Below, piece by piece: positions 10,623 through 21,867 of a stretch of 28,671 nucleotides of DNA. A program made the translations under genes and the position numbers. The stretch covers positions 9,939 to 38,609 of the forward strand of contig MNCI01027080.1 in assembly GCA_015680685.1 (NCBI GenBank), in the 5' to 3' direction. The notes under the pieces are model-generated. The model saw only the letters and a program-made list of their open reading frames with translations. It did not search any database and was not told where the DNA came from. Positions within the stretch are counted from its first letter, which is position 1. The number at the start of each line of letters is the position of its first letter. The stretch comes from Gnetum montanum (Eukaryota > Streptophyta > Gnetopsida > Gnetales > Gnetaceae).

Positions 10623-11459
10623 TGATGAACTGCAAGGTAGCCCTATGCCTAATGATATGAATCACAAGCGTTCATGCATTATTTGGTTGAATTTTGTGGA
10701 TGAGAGTAGTTGTGGCATCTAGATCACTATGTGTTGATCACAATTTGCTATCTTTCCACTTGGACTAGTGGTAGCTTTGTCACATATGCTTTAGTCTAGA
10801 GTGAGACATATGATTTTTATTATTTGATATTTTATTGTTCTATGATTAACAATAGGTTGAAACTCAATTTATAATCAATTCAACTAATCTAATAGCTAAT
10901 TAATAATTAACTACCCTAACATAAGTATTCAATCCCACTTCCCATGCACATCCTAAACACATATAATGCTACTGGGTAACCAAATGTTAAGCATTATTGG
11001 GATAACCAAGAGTCATACGCATGCTCGAAGTAATCGTACTTATGTGCTTAATTAATTAACATGGATGAAAATGTAAATATTAACTAAGTACATGGAAAGT
11101 AAATCTAATCTAAGTCAAAGTGCTTCAATGAATAAGAATTAATCTCAATCTTATTGTTCCTCATGGAATATGTTCAAGTACATTACCAGTCAAATAAGAC
11201 TTCGTACAACTAACTCAGATGCACTATGTGGACACTCACTGACTATTCTCTAAGATCACAGAATAAAACTAGAAGAAGTTTTCTACTCTATTAACAAAAC
11301 TATGAAAAACTATATGAGAATTATGAGTCCAAGGGATATATTTATAGGATGGCATATATCTTCCAACATCGAATATTTGACATAGCATCTAGGCTTCGAC
11401 ATTGGATACTTGACGCCGAGGCTCTGACATTAGAGCACATGAAAAAACATGATTCATCA
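10623..11459 (-). repeat. Element C 3' LTR
   Basis: 837 bp, reading TGATGAATCATG... to ...GCAGTTCATCA on the minus strand. It aligns with 16049-16860 throughout. The TATA box is at 11339-11346. U3 carries short units such as ACATTGGATACTTG (about 11398-11411) equivalent to the 14-bp repeat of E. Confidence 0.85.
11339..11346 (-). promoter_or_regulatory. TATA box in C 3' LTR
   Basis: TATAAATA on the minus strand, about 113 bp from the LTR start. Confidence 0.5.
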
Positions 11460-11470
11460 TGCCCCCATGA
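11460..11470 (-). other. Purine tract (PPT) of element C
   Basis: The minus strand reads CATGGGGGCA directly before TGATGAATC of the 3' LTR, within the conserved context CTCAGTCATGGGGGCA. Confidence 0.65.
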
Positions 11471-13411
11471 CTGAGTGAAAAATCATCCTTGAGTAAAGAA
11501 TAGAAGTAACACATTTCTTACAAAAAATTGATAAGGTATGGGATTATTGACTAACACACAAACTAACTCAGATGGAACAAACATATTCTAAGTGCCCAAG
11601 TGTATGGAGTTACAGTCTTTACAAAATTGGATGTTCATGATAAGAGAAGTGAACACCTAGGATGAAACTAACATCCAACACCTCTTGGTAGCTGAAAAGT
11701 GAGAGAGAAGATCCAAAATCATGAATAGTCCACATTTTTTGATACTGTCGCATCATCCTTTGTGAAGATAGTACTGCTTCTAGTCCATGCTTCCCATTGC
11801 AATCACAATAGAATCATGAATTAGTATGCAATGTGTAACACATAGTTGTTAAATTCCTTGCCTCATTGGTGGTTACACTCATCTAGGTTGTGATTGTGGT
11901 AGATTTATTCCTTTAGTAGTGTTAGTGGGAAGGCTAACAAATAGGGTAAAATAGATAAGTGGTCCATTACATTTGAAAATGTTAGATACAAGGAAATATT
12001 TGAAGAGGGTGTAAGAATCCACAAGAATAAAAAGAAAAATTTATAGAAAAATGTTATGAAGATGTGCACAATTGGAGGTCAATGATGGGGTAAACAAAAA
12101 GATTTGATTGTAAGAGTATCTAAGGGTAAAGAACTTAACTAACCCAACCAAAAGATATGCAAGTGGGTCCTCCCCAAGGTAGGCACAAGTCTTTTATGCC
12201 CTTGCAAAACTTCAAACCAAAGAGTCCATGGGCTCCATGGATGATTAATGGTTATAGAAATTTAAGCATGAAAAACTAGAAGAAACTACCTAAGAATTCT
12301 GACACATCAAACTAGAACATGAAACCAATAGTGAGGTGAGACATAAAAAGCATAGATGGAAGAGAGAGAGAGTGGAATGGAATTCCTAGTTAAGGTCACA
12401 TGAAGTCCCTTGTGGATTTTATTGTTAAATAATTTTGATAAGATCCATCATTAGTCCAAACCAAAACTAACCACATTTAGTGACTTTGCATCATCATCCT
12501 AAGACCAGTCCATCCCATTAAGACACAGGAGTGCTCCCATAGAACAACCATTATTCCTTATGAGAGAAGAAAAGAGAACTAGGAAGTGAGGAAGGGCCTT
12601 AGTTAGAGGGGACCTTTAGGCATGGGTAACATGTCTTTCTAGTCCCATAACCAGTGCTTGTAGCTTGCTTATTTTGTCTAAGGGATGTACTTTGAATTCC
12701 CATTGTTTTTTTTTAACGAAATGGGAACCAAACCATGCAAAGACGTATGTGTTTATTTTGTTTAAGGTATGTGCTATGAATTCCCATCATTTTTTTATGA
12801 GAACCACACCATGCAAAGACTTATTCAACTTCCTTTTATTGGTCGACACAGAATAGTAAGAAGTCCATGAAAACACACATGCACTTGGGCAAACAGAAAG
12901 GCACAAAGAATACCAAATCCCCTTGAAGTGACATCCTATTTAACCCTTTGAATCCTTTCCAATTATGAAAACTACCAAAGTCACAAATTTATTAAATTTT
13001 TGTTAATGAAAAAGGGATTGCATGTTTCTAGAATAAGGAAAACCATAGGGTTTGTGGATGGGTGGATGATGTGGACTCATTGCCTATTGCATGAAAAAGA
13101 AACCATGTCCTAATCATTCATAATGAAATTCAAAGCCAGAATCCAAACACCAACAATCAAATAACAAAATAGTGCATGCCACCATCAATCAACACATTGC
13201 CACTATACCTAGCATTTATTAATAGAAAGTTAAAAAAATCACACAAAAATAAAACAAAATATAAAATAAAGTGTAAATTATTCAAGAAATAGCAAATCTA
13301 CTAATGATTATGTAAAAAAAATTAGAAAAGCTTAATAACATGAAAACAAGAAGATGTAAAATAAAGAATGTGTAAAACAAAGAGATGAAAAACACTTAAG
13401 AATCCTAAAGA
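11471..13411 (-). other. Non-coding 3' domain of element C
   Basis: About 1.95 kb has no long reading frame. It shares ordered blocks with B and E, including GTGGGTCCTCCCCAAGGTAGG (about 12154-12174), ACATTTAGTGACTTTGCATC (about 12474-12494) and GAAGGGCCTTAGTTAGAGGG (about 12591-12610). The part 13200-13400 is very A-rich on the plus strand. Confidence 0.55.
12669..12820. repeat. Tandem duplication inside the 3' domain of element C
   Basis: A unit starting TTATTTTGT-TAAGG and ending ACCATGCAAAGAC occurs twice (12669-12744 and 12753-12820), separated by GTATGTGT. Element B has a single copy at about 2989-3063, so the duplication arose in the C lineage. Confidence 0.75.
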
Positions 13412-15924
13412 CTAGAATGTAAGATGACCCTTACAACTAAACATTTGGCCATGACAAGGATTAATAAGTGGATAAATAGGATCCATGCATGTATGAAACA
13501 TTGGTAACCGTTCATGCCCTAGCCACTAGGTGTTTGTTGTGGTGTGGTGGCTAGGAAGAAAAATTATTTGTCACACACTTGATGGTTAAATGTATGGTGG
13601 ATTAGGATATGAGGTGTGTTAACTTTATAGATGGTTGGCCCATAGTTTCACCCTTGATCATGATATGGTATGGTATGCATGGATTTATTTGTCTTCCCAT
13701 CCTATTAGAGTCATTTTTTGGATTTGGGATTGGAGTACTAATGGATGGTGACCCTTGTTTATGATCAGATGACATTGGTTGAGACAAGGAAGGTGGTGCA
13801 CTAGATTGGCATTATGCTAGTTTCGGTGATGTAGTGGGTCCATGCATAGTTTGCTTCAACTTATAATCGTTCCTCCAAAAGGGACGTTTTCAACATTGCG
13901 ATTGAGACCCATTGGTGTTAGCATGCTTATACACATTTGCAGCACAAGTGGCATTTGCTTGTTGATAGTATGGTGCAAAGCCTTCTTATGTCCTTGGTGG
14001 TGGCATGTAATGAGATGTAGGAGGATATTGAGGGTAGGATGAATGGTAAGAGGCATGAGGTTGTGATCCCTTAGTGGATGTCATGGGTTGATGGTACTTG
14101 GGAGAGTGGTAGTGGTGATTTGAAATAGAGGATGTAGAACTAGTTGGAGAAACAGGGTGTTGAACATAATATCTATAAGGTTTTGATGGATAGGACAAAT
14201 AGTTCTAATTTGATGGTGGCCTCCCCGATGATTGTGGTTTTCACCACTACGGTTGATGATCATGTTGAGGCTAGTAATAAGTCCCCCTAGGATAGTATGA
14301 TCAACCATGGGGCTATCTATAATTACCTTGTGGTAAAGGAAATTTCCCAGGCATGTGCTTTTGCACAAACTTAGAATTTAAGGCACCTACCCAATACTCT
14401 TGTAAATGCAACAAGATGGGGAAATGGCCCTTCAGATGGTCATATACATACATGTCACATCCATTATCTTCGTCTGTGATTGAGTCTATAGCCTCACTCC
14501 CTATAGCCATTTTTCTTGGTTGCCGAAAAGTGTTCTTAGTTTTTTCTTAGTTTTGTATCCTTTGTTTAGTATGATCACTTGGCTTGTTTTACATGATTCT
14601 CTCCTCAACCATCTCAATGAGAGTTGTAACATTTTCACATATCCATTTCGACATCCTATTAAACTTTGCTTCAAGTTCATCAATAAACTTTTGAATCAGC
14701 AAGGTTTATTACAAGATCACCTTATTAAGAATGGTTTCGTTCTCCTTACTAGAGATCTACACCTCCTTCTATTGAAGAGTTGAGTCCCATTGATATTTCT
14801 CAACATTCCCTAATTTTCATATATCTCCTTCTTCATTTTCCACATGCTAAATTCGCTCTCAAATTTGATGGGCTTGGAGCTCATATAATTTCCCTAGAGC
14901 ATACATCCCAAGAATCCCCCTTATTTCATTACGAAGCCGATCTATGATGTGAAAATGTTACCTCTCCTTGGAGAAACCATGGCCTAGGCATCGATTCAGT
15001 AAGGCATAATATCTATCTAAGGCCATGTTTAATGGTTCATGTTGTTCTTGCTTTCGCTCTTGGATCTATCCCCTTAGATTGGACACCCTCGCATAGGTTT
15101 GGTATTTCTTGTTGAATAGCTCTAGCATTGTGGACCATCGTTGGATTGAATTTGGTCTTAATGATCTATACCACACTTTAGCTTTATCAATTAGTATCCT
15201 AGGAAAGAGCTTAAGATTTTGCCACCCACTTTCAATGTTGTAGAAAATGTAGACATCATGGAAGGCTTGTAAATGATGTTCCAGATTTGAATCATAGCCT
15301 CCCACAAATTTAGGAATTTTATTCATATCAAGCTTGGGTAGGTGACTCTTTTTTCAATGCTTGTGAGATATCTTAATGGCCTCTATGATTTGCATTAGGA
15401 TATTAGTGGTCAACAAGGGTTCATCATCATCAAACAGGTTGTGATAGAAATTTCTATCTCCATTTTTTTTGATTGTGAGGATGTTGTCTATGTTCATAAT
15501 GACATCTTTGACTTTTCTGATGGGTTCAATTTTGGGTTTTAGTCCAACCCTTTAGAGGAACTTTATCTTCGTACCTACATTCATCTTCATTAGAACTAGA
15601 CATTGAAGGAAAAGAGGAAGATGAGGAACTAGAAGAATTGCCATGGCTTCTATGATGTTCTTTGATGTCTCTTGATTTATCATTTCTAGTTTTCAAGGAT
15701 GTCTTAGGCCTTGAGGCCTCCCCTAGTTTAAGACTTATGTCATCTCTTCCAAGATTGTTTGCCCTAGGTGAATGTAGTCTTTGATTGTCATCATGCTAGT
15801 CATGATCATAAGAAACCCCTACATAAGGTTGGTCACTCTAATTTTCTTCATCGTATATCTCATTAGTTCCCCAATAAATGTGTTCACTATATAGTGCATG
15901 GTCACTTTTATGTGAGAGAGACAT
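13412..15924 (-). pseudogene. gag: gag pseudogene (element C)
   Basis: Capsid polyprotein gene of element C. The start at 15922-15924 (MSLSHKSD) matches that of E (MSLSQDYD). The N-terminal part is acidic and Ser-rich, with a run of eight Ser codons near 15620-15640. The Gag core is open from 15326 to 15066 (86 codons from MNKIPKF), containing AKVWYRSLRPNSIQRWSTML and NKKYQTYARVSNLR, and continues after a stop with the Arg-Tyr-Tyr-x-Leu-Leu and GHGF region. A knuckle remnant lies at 14421-14459 (CDMYVYDHLKGHFP, second Cys lost), then a Pro/Ser/Tyr/His-rich linker (13986-14198, SSYPQYPPTSHYMPPP). The frame likely ends at 13412, where HLTF-stop aligns with YPSF-stop of E. Frameshifts and several stops make it non-functional. 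Confidence 0.75.
14421..14459 (-). other. Decayed zinc knuckle in gag of element C
   Basis: CDMYVYDHLKGHFP aligns with the knuckle of B. First Cys and His are kept; the second Cys is Tyr and the last Cys positions are His and Phe. Confidence 0.5.
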
Positions 15925-16029
15925 TGTTTTTGGGTTATGGTGTGTGTGAGCTAAGATTTTCTAAATATATATTGTTAATACAATTATAGTGATCTTGTAT
16001 GATATAACTAATCTAGATAGCTAGCACCA

Positions 16030-16047
16030 TCCTCAGCAACGGTGCCA
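16030..16047 (-). other. Primer-binding site (PBS) of element C
   Basis: TGGCACCGTTGCTGAGGA on the minus strand, one base from the 5' LTR, matches 15 of 18 positions of the tRNA-Asp complement. All differences are transitions. Confidence 0.8.
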
Positions 16048-16048
16048 A

Positions 16049-16860
16049 TGATGAGCAGCGAGGTACCCCTATGCCCAACAATACAAATCACAAGTGTTCA
16101 CACATGATCTGGTTGAATTCTATGGATGGGACTAGTTGTGACATCTAGATTGCCATGCCTTGATTGTAGTGGTAGCTTTGTCATGTATGGTTTAGTCTAG
16201 AGTGAGGCATATGATTTTTATTATTTTATATTTTATTGTTCTAAAATCAATAATAGGTTGAAACTCATTTTATAATAAATTTAACTAATCTAATTTTTAA
16301 TTAATAATCAACTACCCTAACATAAGTATTTGATCCCACATCCCATGCACATCCTGAACACATATAATGCTACTGGGTTACCAAACATTAAGTGTTATTG
16401 GAATAACCATGAGTCATACACATGCTTGAAGTGATCATACTTATGTGCTTAATTAATTAGCATGCATGAAAATGTAAATATTAACTAAGTACATGAAAAG
16501 TAAATCAAATCTAAGTCAAATTATTGTAATGAATAAGAATCAATCTTGATCTTATTGCTGCTCATGGAATATTTCTAGATACATTGCCAATCGAATAAGA
16601 CTTCGTACAACTGACTCATATCCACTTTGTGGACACTCATTGACTATTCTCTAAGATTACAAAATAAAACTACAATAATTCAACTACTCTATTAACAAAA
16701 CTATGAAAAAATATATGAAACTTGTAAGCCCAAGCACTATATTTATAGGCTAGTATATATCCTACAACATCAAATATCTAACATTGCATCTGGGCTTTGA
16801 GATCATATACCGAATGTTTGGTACTTGACATTAGAGCACATGAAAAAACATGATTCATCA
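16049..16860 (-). repeat. Element C 5' LTR
   Basis: 812 bp with ends TGATGAATCATG and GCTGCTCATCA on the minus strand. The TATA box is at 16740-16747. The TTGGTAACCCAGTA doublet lies at 16369-16410 on the complementary strand. Confidence 0.85.
16740..16747 (-). promoter_or_regulatory. TATA box in C 5' LTR
   Basis: TATAAATA on the minus strand, about 113 bp from the LTR start, the same distance as in the sister LTR. Confidence 0.6.
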
Positions 16861-17341
16861 GTAATTTTCATGTTTCTTATGTGAAAGACCTATGTTTGAG
16901 TTTGAGTGGAGGCACTCGAAGAGGTTAGGCTGTACTAACTAGAGTCCTTACAAGCATATTATAAGTTGCAATCTTTAAACTTACTCTTAAATTTCTCTTA
17001 GCCTATTCTCTATCACGGACACCATAAACCTTGTTGAAAAAAGGTTATGAATTTCTATTATAGCCAAATATCTATAAAATAATCCTATTACTTATTGGAT
17101 TTTGTGAAACTCTTTATCCTTCTATTAGTTTAGCAATTGATCTTTCAATTGCTTGATTTCTTGCATGACTGTCTTACTTCCTTTCTTGGACATTTCTACT
17201 TGAGTAAAATTTTGACTCTAGTAGTGTTCAAAACTCCTTAAGTGTCTACTTGGTACCAACATGTGTGTTTTTCTAACTAGGTATGTGTTACATTCAACTC
17301 CTTAAGTGTCTAAGGACACTTCTAGGTGTGGTTATACAAGG
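16861..17341. other. Flank between element C and LTR D
   Basis: No gene was seen. It includes a copy of the 190-bp repeat also found right of element E, and a short direct repeat CTCCTTAAGTGTCTA (about 17229-17244 and 17298-17312). Confidence 0.5.
17043..17232. repeat. Dispersed direct repeat, copy 1 (empty-site-like)
   Basis: About 190 bp starting GTTATGAATTTCTATTATAG align with 23855-24047 at roughly 90% by eye. The second copy begins exactly at the right end of element E, so this copy looks like the same sequence without the insertion. Confidence 0.75.
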
Positions 17342-18014
17342 TGATGAGTCATCATTGTATCAGCCCTAATATCATATTATCGATATCAAGGCTCCAATAT
17401 TGGATACATGATATAGGATCCCAAGAAACAATGTCGAATATCCGATATCATCTCTTCCATGCTAGCCTATAAATACAACACTTGGATGCATGGGTGGGAT
17501 ATAGTTTTAGTAGCTAGTTTTTGATAGTTTTCTTAGATTTTTAAATTTAATTTTTGTTATTCATAGTGCATGCCTGCAATTTGAAGTTTGTAATCATACA
17601 ACACCTTTTTTTGATTGTAACGTACTTGTACATGTTACATGACTAGAAATAAAGATCAAGATTACTTCCACCATTGCCACATCCACTTAGATTTATTATT
17701 ACTTTAGTTATTTAATTGTTTAATTATTTACTATCTTCTTTAGTTAATGTTTCCATTTATTACTACTTACTATTATTATCATTAAGCAAAATGAGTATGA
17801 CTTAATCATGAGTGCTTAAGTGTAAGTACTTGGTAATCCAGCAGTGTATCATCTGGCACACCCAATGACGTATGCTTGGCAATCCCGGTAATAGTTATCT
17901 GAAGTCCAAAGTATGTATGGATGATTATGGATAGATAATCATTGCACACAAGCTAGTTTAGATTTTATTTTCAATTTCTCATTAGCTTAGTTAATCTATC
18001 TCTTTATTTTCAAT
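17342..18014 (+). repeat. Element D: plus-strand LTR, truncated at its 3' end
   Basis: Starts TGATGAGTCATC and has GATATC-containing U3 repeats (17362-17452), a TATA box at 17468-17475, a polyadenylation-like AATAAA (about 17647-17652) and the TTGGTAATCC doublet (about 17830-17890). The 3' part of the LTR, including CTCATCA, is missing. The sequence switches at about 18014 to the opposite-strand LTR of element E. It belongs to a subfamily related to E, by eye about two thirds identical. Confidence 0.75.
17468..17475 (+). promoter_or_regulatory. TATA box in LTR D
   Basis: TATAAATA in the context AGCCTATAAATAC, the same context as in E (GCCTATAAATACAC). Confidence 0.6.
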
Positions 18015-18397
18015 TGCTCCTAGATACGCTACTAGGTTATCAAGTAGTCACACTTAAATGCTCATGATTAAGTCATACTCACTCTGCATTTAATAATAGG
18101 GATAGTAAATGAAGGGTAAGAAATATTAATTAGGAAAATAATAAATAACAATAATATTAAGTAATTAAAGCTAATTGAATGTTGAAATGATGAAGTAATC
18201 TTGATATTTATTGTTGGTCATGTGCGTGTCCAAGTACATCATGCTCAAATAAAGGTTATGTATAATTACAATCATCACATTGTAGGCATGCACTGGGGAA
18301 AGGGTTGAGATGAACTAAAAATGAAAAAAAAAAGACTCTACTCTAACACTAAAATTACTCTAAATAATTGACCCTTTTTCCTATGCACCCAAATGTG

Positions 18398-18405
18398 TAT
18401 TTATA
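18398..18405 (-). promoter_or_regulatory. TATA box in E 3' LTR
   Basis: TATAAATA on the minus strand in the context GCCTATAAATACAC, the same as in the 5' LTR. Confidence 0.5.
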
Positions 18406-18485
18406 GGCTTACACAGGAGTCATGATATCGTGTATCTGATATCGTTATCCAAGTTGCAATATTGCATACATGATATTGAGGGTCC

Positions 18486-18591
18486 GATGTCGAGGTTCTG
18501 ATGTCAAGGGTCTGATGTTAAGGGTCCAATGTCAAGGGTCTGATGTCAAGGGTCTAACATCAAAGGTCTGATGTCAAGGATCCGATATCAG
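18486..18591 (-). repeat. 14-bp U3 minisatellite, seven units (E 3' LTR)
   Basis: Seven consecutive 14-bp units of the type GATGTCAAGGGTCT start at 18486, 18500, 18514, 18528, 18542, 18556 and 18570, ending with GATATCAG. They lie between the LTR start and the TATA box. Confidence 0.9.
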
Positions 18592-18615
18592 CACCTAACA
18601 AACCACGATTCATCA

Positions 18616-18625
18616 TACCCCCATG
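18616..18625 (-). other. Purine tract (PPT) of element E
   Basis: CATGGGGGTA on the minus strand directly before TGATGAATCG of the 3' LTR. Confidence 0.65.
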
Positions 18626-20670
18626 ACTGAATAACAACTCATCCTTGAGTCAAAGAAAGTGAGAAACAAGTTCATTCAATTACAAATAGGGGATAGGTAT
18701 GAGATTATTGAATGATCATGGACTATTTCATGCCACGATGTGGGACTAAACAAAATTTGGACACAAATACAAAAGACAAAAGACAAAACTTGTGCAACTC
18801 ATGGGGTTCCCAATGGTGGTGGCTCCTCCATGGGTGCCTTTCCTTTATTCTGTGTGCCAGGCTTCTGAGATTGATACCATTGAAGAAGCATCTAACATTT
18901 CTCCTCTTCTATCTGAGTATTATGAGTTGGCCATTCTAATGTTCTAATCTTTGATGAAGTTGACACTTCCCATAGACACGGTAGCTGTGGAAACACTTAA
19001 TTGGCCTTGACATGCCATCCCACAAATAGTTGTCATTCCTCTTCATAGGCTAGGGACCTAACCTCTCCACCTTTTTCTTGGCTAGATTGTGTAGTGACAA
19101 GAGTTTCCTAATGGATGCTAAATGATTGTGCCTACTACTCTTCATGTTTTTCATGAGGTCCTTGGCCTCTGCCTTCTCCTAAGCATTCGATTGCACCTAG
19201 AGAATGTCCTCCTTGTTCTCCTCTTGTAGGGCCCTTCTATAATCACACAAAGATCAATTGTTAGTAAGGTTATTAAAATAAGTTCAATTATTTCATACCT
19301 TACTCATTACCTTTAATAAATGTTGAATTCTTTACTTAGAGTGATTTTAGAGTTAGAAATGTTTCAAGGAAGTTACCCTAAAATTTTAATGTCGGACCTT
19401 CTTTGTTTAGGTGACACATAAAAGGACATGTAATGGTTTTAAGAAATGTTTGATAAAATGATGAAAAAGGAAAGAATATATTTGGCAATGAAGTACTTGG
19501 AAGGTATAAAATGATGTGGTGGTGTGCAATAAGTACAAATTACAAAACTCACGCAAGTGGGTCCTTCCCAAAGCAGGTTCCAACTTATAATGCCCTTGCA
19601 TAACAATACCTTAAAATGTCCATAGGCACTAGAAGGGTTAAATGTAATCTACACTATTGCAACAAAACACACACATGTTAAATACCACCATGATGAGGTA
19701 TGAATTCTATGACACACAAGACACAAGCTAGAAATACTTAGACAATGAGGTGAAATGAATCATAGAAGGGATTACAAAGATTCAAACATGAGGTAATTGA
19801 CCTAGGATACAATGAATCCTAAGTGTAGGGTGTGATTAATGTGTCATTAGCCTATTGATTCAAAATCAAGATGAAGTCCATTCCTCTGATCAGTGACATT
19901 GCATTGTTTCATCCAATGATGGGCAACCATAAGAACACCATGACAGTAAGGTGTATGATCACTTGACATTTTGTCCAAGGAAGGAGTGATTTGGAATCTG
20001 CGGCACACACACACAATTTTTCTTTGATCTTTTCTTTGATCTTTTTTTTTTTTGGTTCATCTTCTCTGTTTTTTCTTTCTTTTTTCTTTTCAAGCCTCTT
20101 TGGCACTATGTTCTTTTCAATAATGAACCAAAGAAGCCACCAACCTTCAAGCATGGGTGCATGTCTTTCCAGTGGAACCCCCTAGAATAGCATTGAGTTT
20201 CTTTATTGAGTGAATTTATTACTCTTACTTCCATTTTTTGTTATATCTACAAGGATCTTAGTACAACTAGCCTACATGATAGCACCTACAGATGTCACCA
20301 AAGAGAATCCATAAGTCCCCTTGATGTCACACCCTGGCCATTCCTTCTTAGTCTATCATTTTTTCACTCTGGGCATTATGAGCATAAAATTACTTTTTAG
20401 TTTTCATGATGACAAGAATATCATCGTACCCAGAGTAGAACCTCTTATTAATAGAATGGTTTGGTGGATGTTGTGGGCTCACTATCCAAATAATTAGTCA
20501 CATGAGACTTGATAGCATAGAAAAACACCTCAACTGACTAGTTACATGATTTTTTTATTCATAGATGAGATTACCCACAAAAAGATAAAACAATAAATTA
20601 GAAATGAAAAACTTGAAAACAAAAAATTGTAAAATTGAAGAAAAGGAAAAATATTTATTAATTCTGCTTA
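18626..20670 (-). other. Non-coding 3' domain of element E
   Basis: About 2 kb lacks a supported reading frame. It shares blocks with B and C, such as CAAGTGGGTCCTTCCCAAAGCAGG (about 19553-19576) and CAGTGACATTGCAT (about 19890-19903). A C/T-rich and T-rich tract occupies 20020-20100. Confidence 0.55.
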
Positions 20671-21099
20671 TTAGAATGAAGGATATCCCACATAACTAAA
20701 CTTTTGATCATGGAGAGAATTAATAAATGGAAGGTTAGGATCCATGCATTTTGGAAATATTAAGACCTGGTCATATCCAAACCATTGGGTGTCTTGGGAT
20801 GGGGTGTTTGTAATGTACCCAAATTGGGGTTAATACACTTGATTAAAGTTGACATAGTGGGGCAAGTTATAAGATGTGATTAATTGATAAGAAGTTGACC
20901 CACTATGGCACCTGAAACCGTAATATGGTATGCAAGGATCAATATGTCTCCCTATGTGGTTATATTTATTGGGTCACATAGTTGTTAGAGTGTTGATTGG
21001 TGGCCCCGAGAAGGTAACATAAGGCATTGGGTTCAAGGAGAAAGATGCACCATAGTGTTGAACTTGTGCCGAGTGGGAGGATGTAATAGTCTCGAAACT

Positions 21100-21147
21100 A
21101 TGCAATCCCTTTCTATGTTCATACCTAAAGAAAGGACACTTTTGACA
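21100..21147 (-). other. Second Cys/His cluster in gag of element E
   Basis: The minus strand reads SQCQKCPFFRYEHRKGLHS, a C-x2-C-x6-H-x4-H arrangement. C has the aligned SQC-stop-KRPFWRNDYKLK, with the second Cys and first His lost. It may be an extra metal-binding finger near the Gag C-terminus; no family was recognised. Confidence 0.4.
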
Positions 21148-21566
21148 TTGTGAAGGACCACCACTACTATTGCCCATAGTAGCACAATTAATGTTCGTAG
21201 GTTGATGCTATGGTGCAAAAACTTTTGGTACTATTGGTGGCAATGTAGAAGGAGGTGAAGGATGAGAATATTGAGGGTAAGGAGAAGTATAAAGAACATG
21301 AGGTGGTGATCTTGTTGGAGAGGACATGGGCTAATAGTACTTAGAAGAATGATAAAGATGTGGTAAAATAGAGGATGTTTGCATAGTTGTGGAAACATGA
21401 TGCTAGACATAATAAGTTCTTAAGTTAGGATGGTATGAAGGGTGTGACTGGTTTGACGATGGCCTCCCCCACGACTAGGGTTTTTTGCCACTATGATTGA
21501 GCACAGTATTTTTGTACAAACTCTAGATGTAACATTCTTCCCAAATGCTCATGTAAATGTGACAAC

Positions 21567-21605
21567 ATGGGGAATTTACCTATGATTGTATAGGAAAATG
21601 TTACA
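21567..21605 (-). other. Decayed zinc knuckle in gag of element E
   Basis: CNIFLYNH followed, after a one-base frameshift, by GKFPMLSHLHEH aligns with the knuckles of B and C. The second Cys is Phe. Confidence 0.45.
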
Positions 21606-21718
21606 TTAATATGTATGATTAGCAATTGAGTTCTTATTCTCTTCAACCCTTCTTTCTAATTTTCTAAGGGTGTTTTGTCCTAGTTCTTGGTTCATCTTGC
21701 TTCTACCTCTAATAGTGT

Positions 21719-21867
21719 TGGCATATTCTCCACATTTTTCATGTATGTATTCCATCATCTTATTGATCTTTGCCTTAATTTCATCTAGTGATNTGGCATA
21801 TTCTCCACATTTTTCATGTATTTATTCCATCATCTTATTGATTTTTGCCTTAATTTCATCTAGTGAT
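21719..21867. repeat. 75-bp direct repeat split by an N
   Basis: Two copies (21719-21792 and 21794-21867) start TGGCATATTCTCCACATTTT and differ at two positions. The single ambiguous base of the window, at 21793, sits at the junction. The period of 75 bp equals 25 codons of gag, in the coiled-coil-like region. Element C shows one copy in the corresponding place. Confidence 0.9.

Larger units (their letters stand above)
10623..16860 (-). mobile_element. Element C: complete gag-only LTR retrotransposon
   Basis: This is a 6238-bp element on the minus strand: 5' LTR (16049-16860), primer site (16030-16047), gag pseudogene from 15924 to about 13412, about 1.95 kb of non-coding DNA, purine tract (11460-11470) and 3' LTR (10623-11459). 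Flanks GTAAG/GTAAT support the ends. Unlike B it shows no protease remnant; the polyprotein appears to end at a stop at 13412-13414. No reverse transcriptase or integrase motif was seen. LTR sequence differs enough from B to make it a separate subfamily, while ends, primer site and gene order are the same. Confidence 0.85.
18015..18615 (-). repeat. Element E 3' LTR, truncated
   Basis: Matches 23284-23854 of the 5' LTR, for example the stretch CACTTAAATGCTCATGATTAAGTCATACTCACT. The remaining LTR (equivalent of 22912-23283) is absent. TATA box at 18398-18405. Confidence 0.8.

Noticed and set aside
13842-14056. Opposite-strand open frames near the end of gag in element C
   Set aside because: They are shadows of the linker and C-terminal part of gag in other phases.
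18486-18591. CRISPR-like short repeats
   Set aside because: Units are contiguous with no spacers and lie in a plant LTR; this is a minisatellite.
19991-20185. Small open frame with a hydrophobic stretch in element E
   Set aside because: Produced by a T/C-rich tract in the non-coding 3' domain; no counterpart in B or C.
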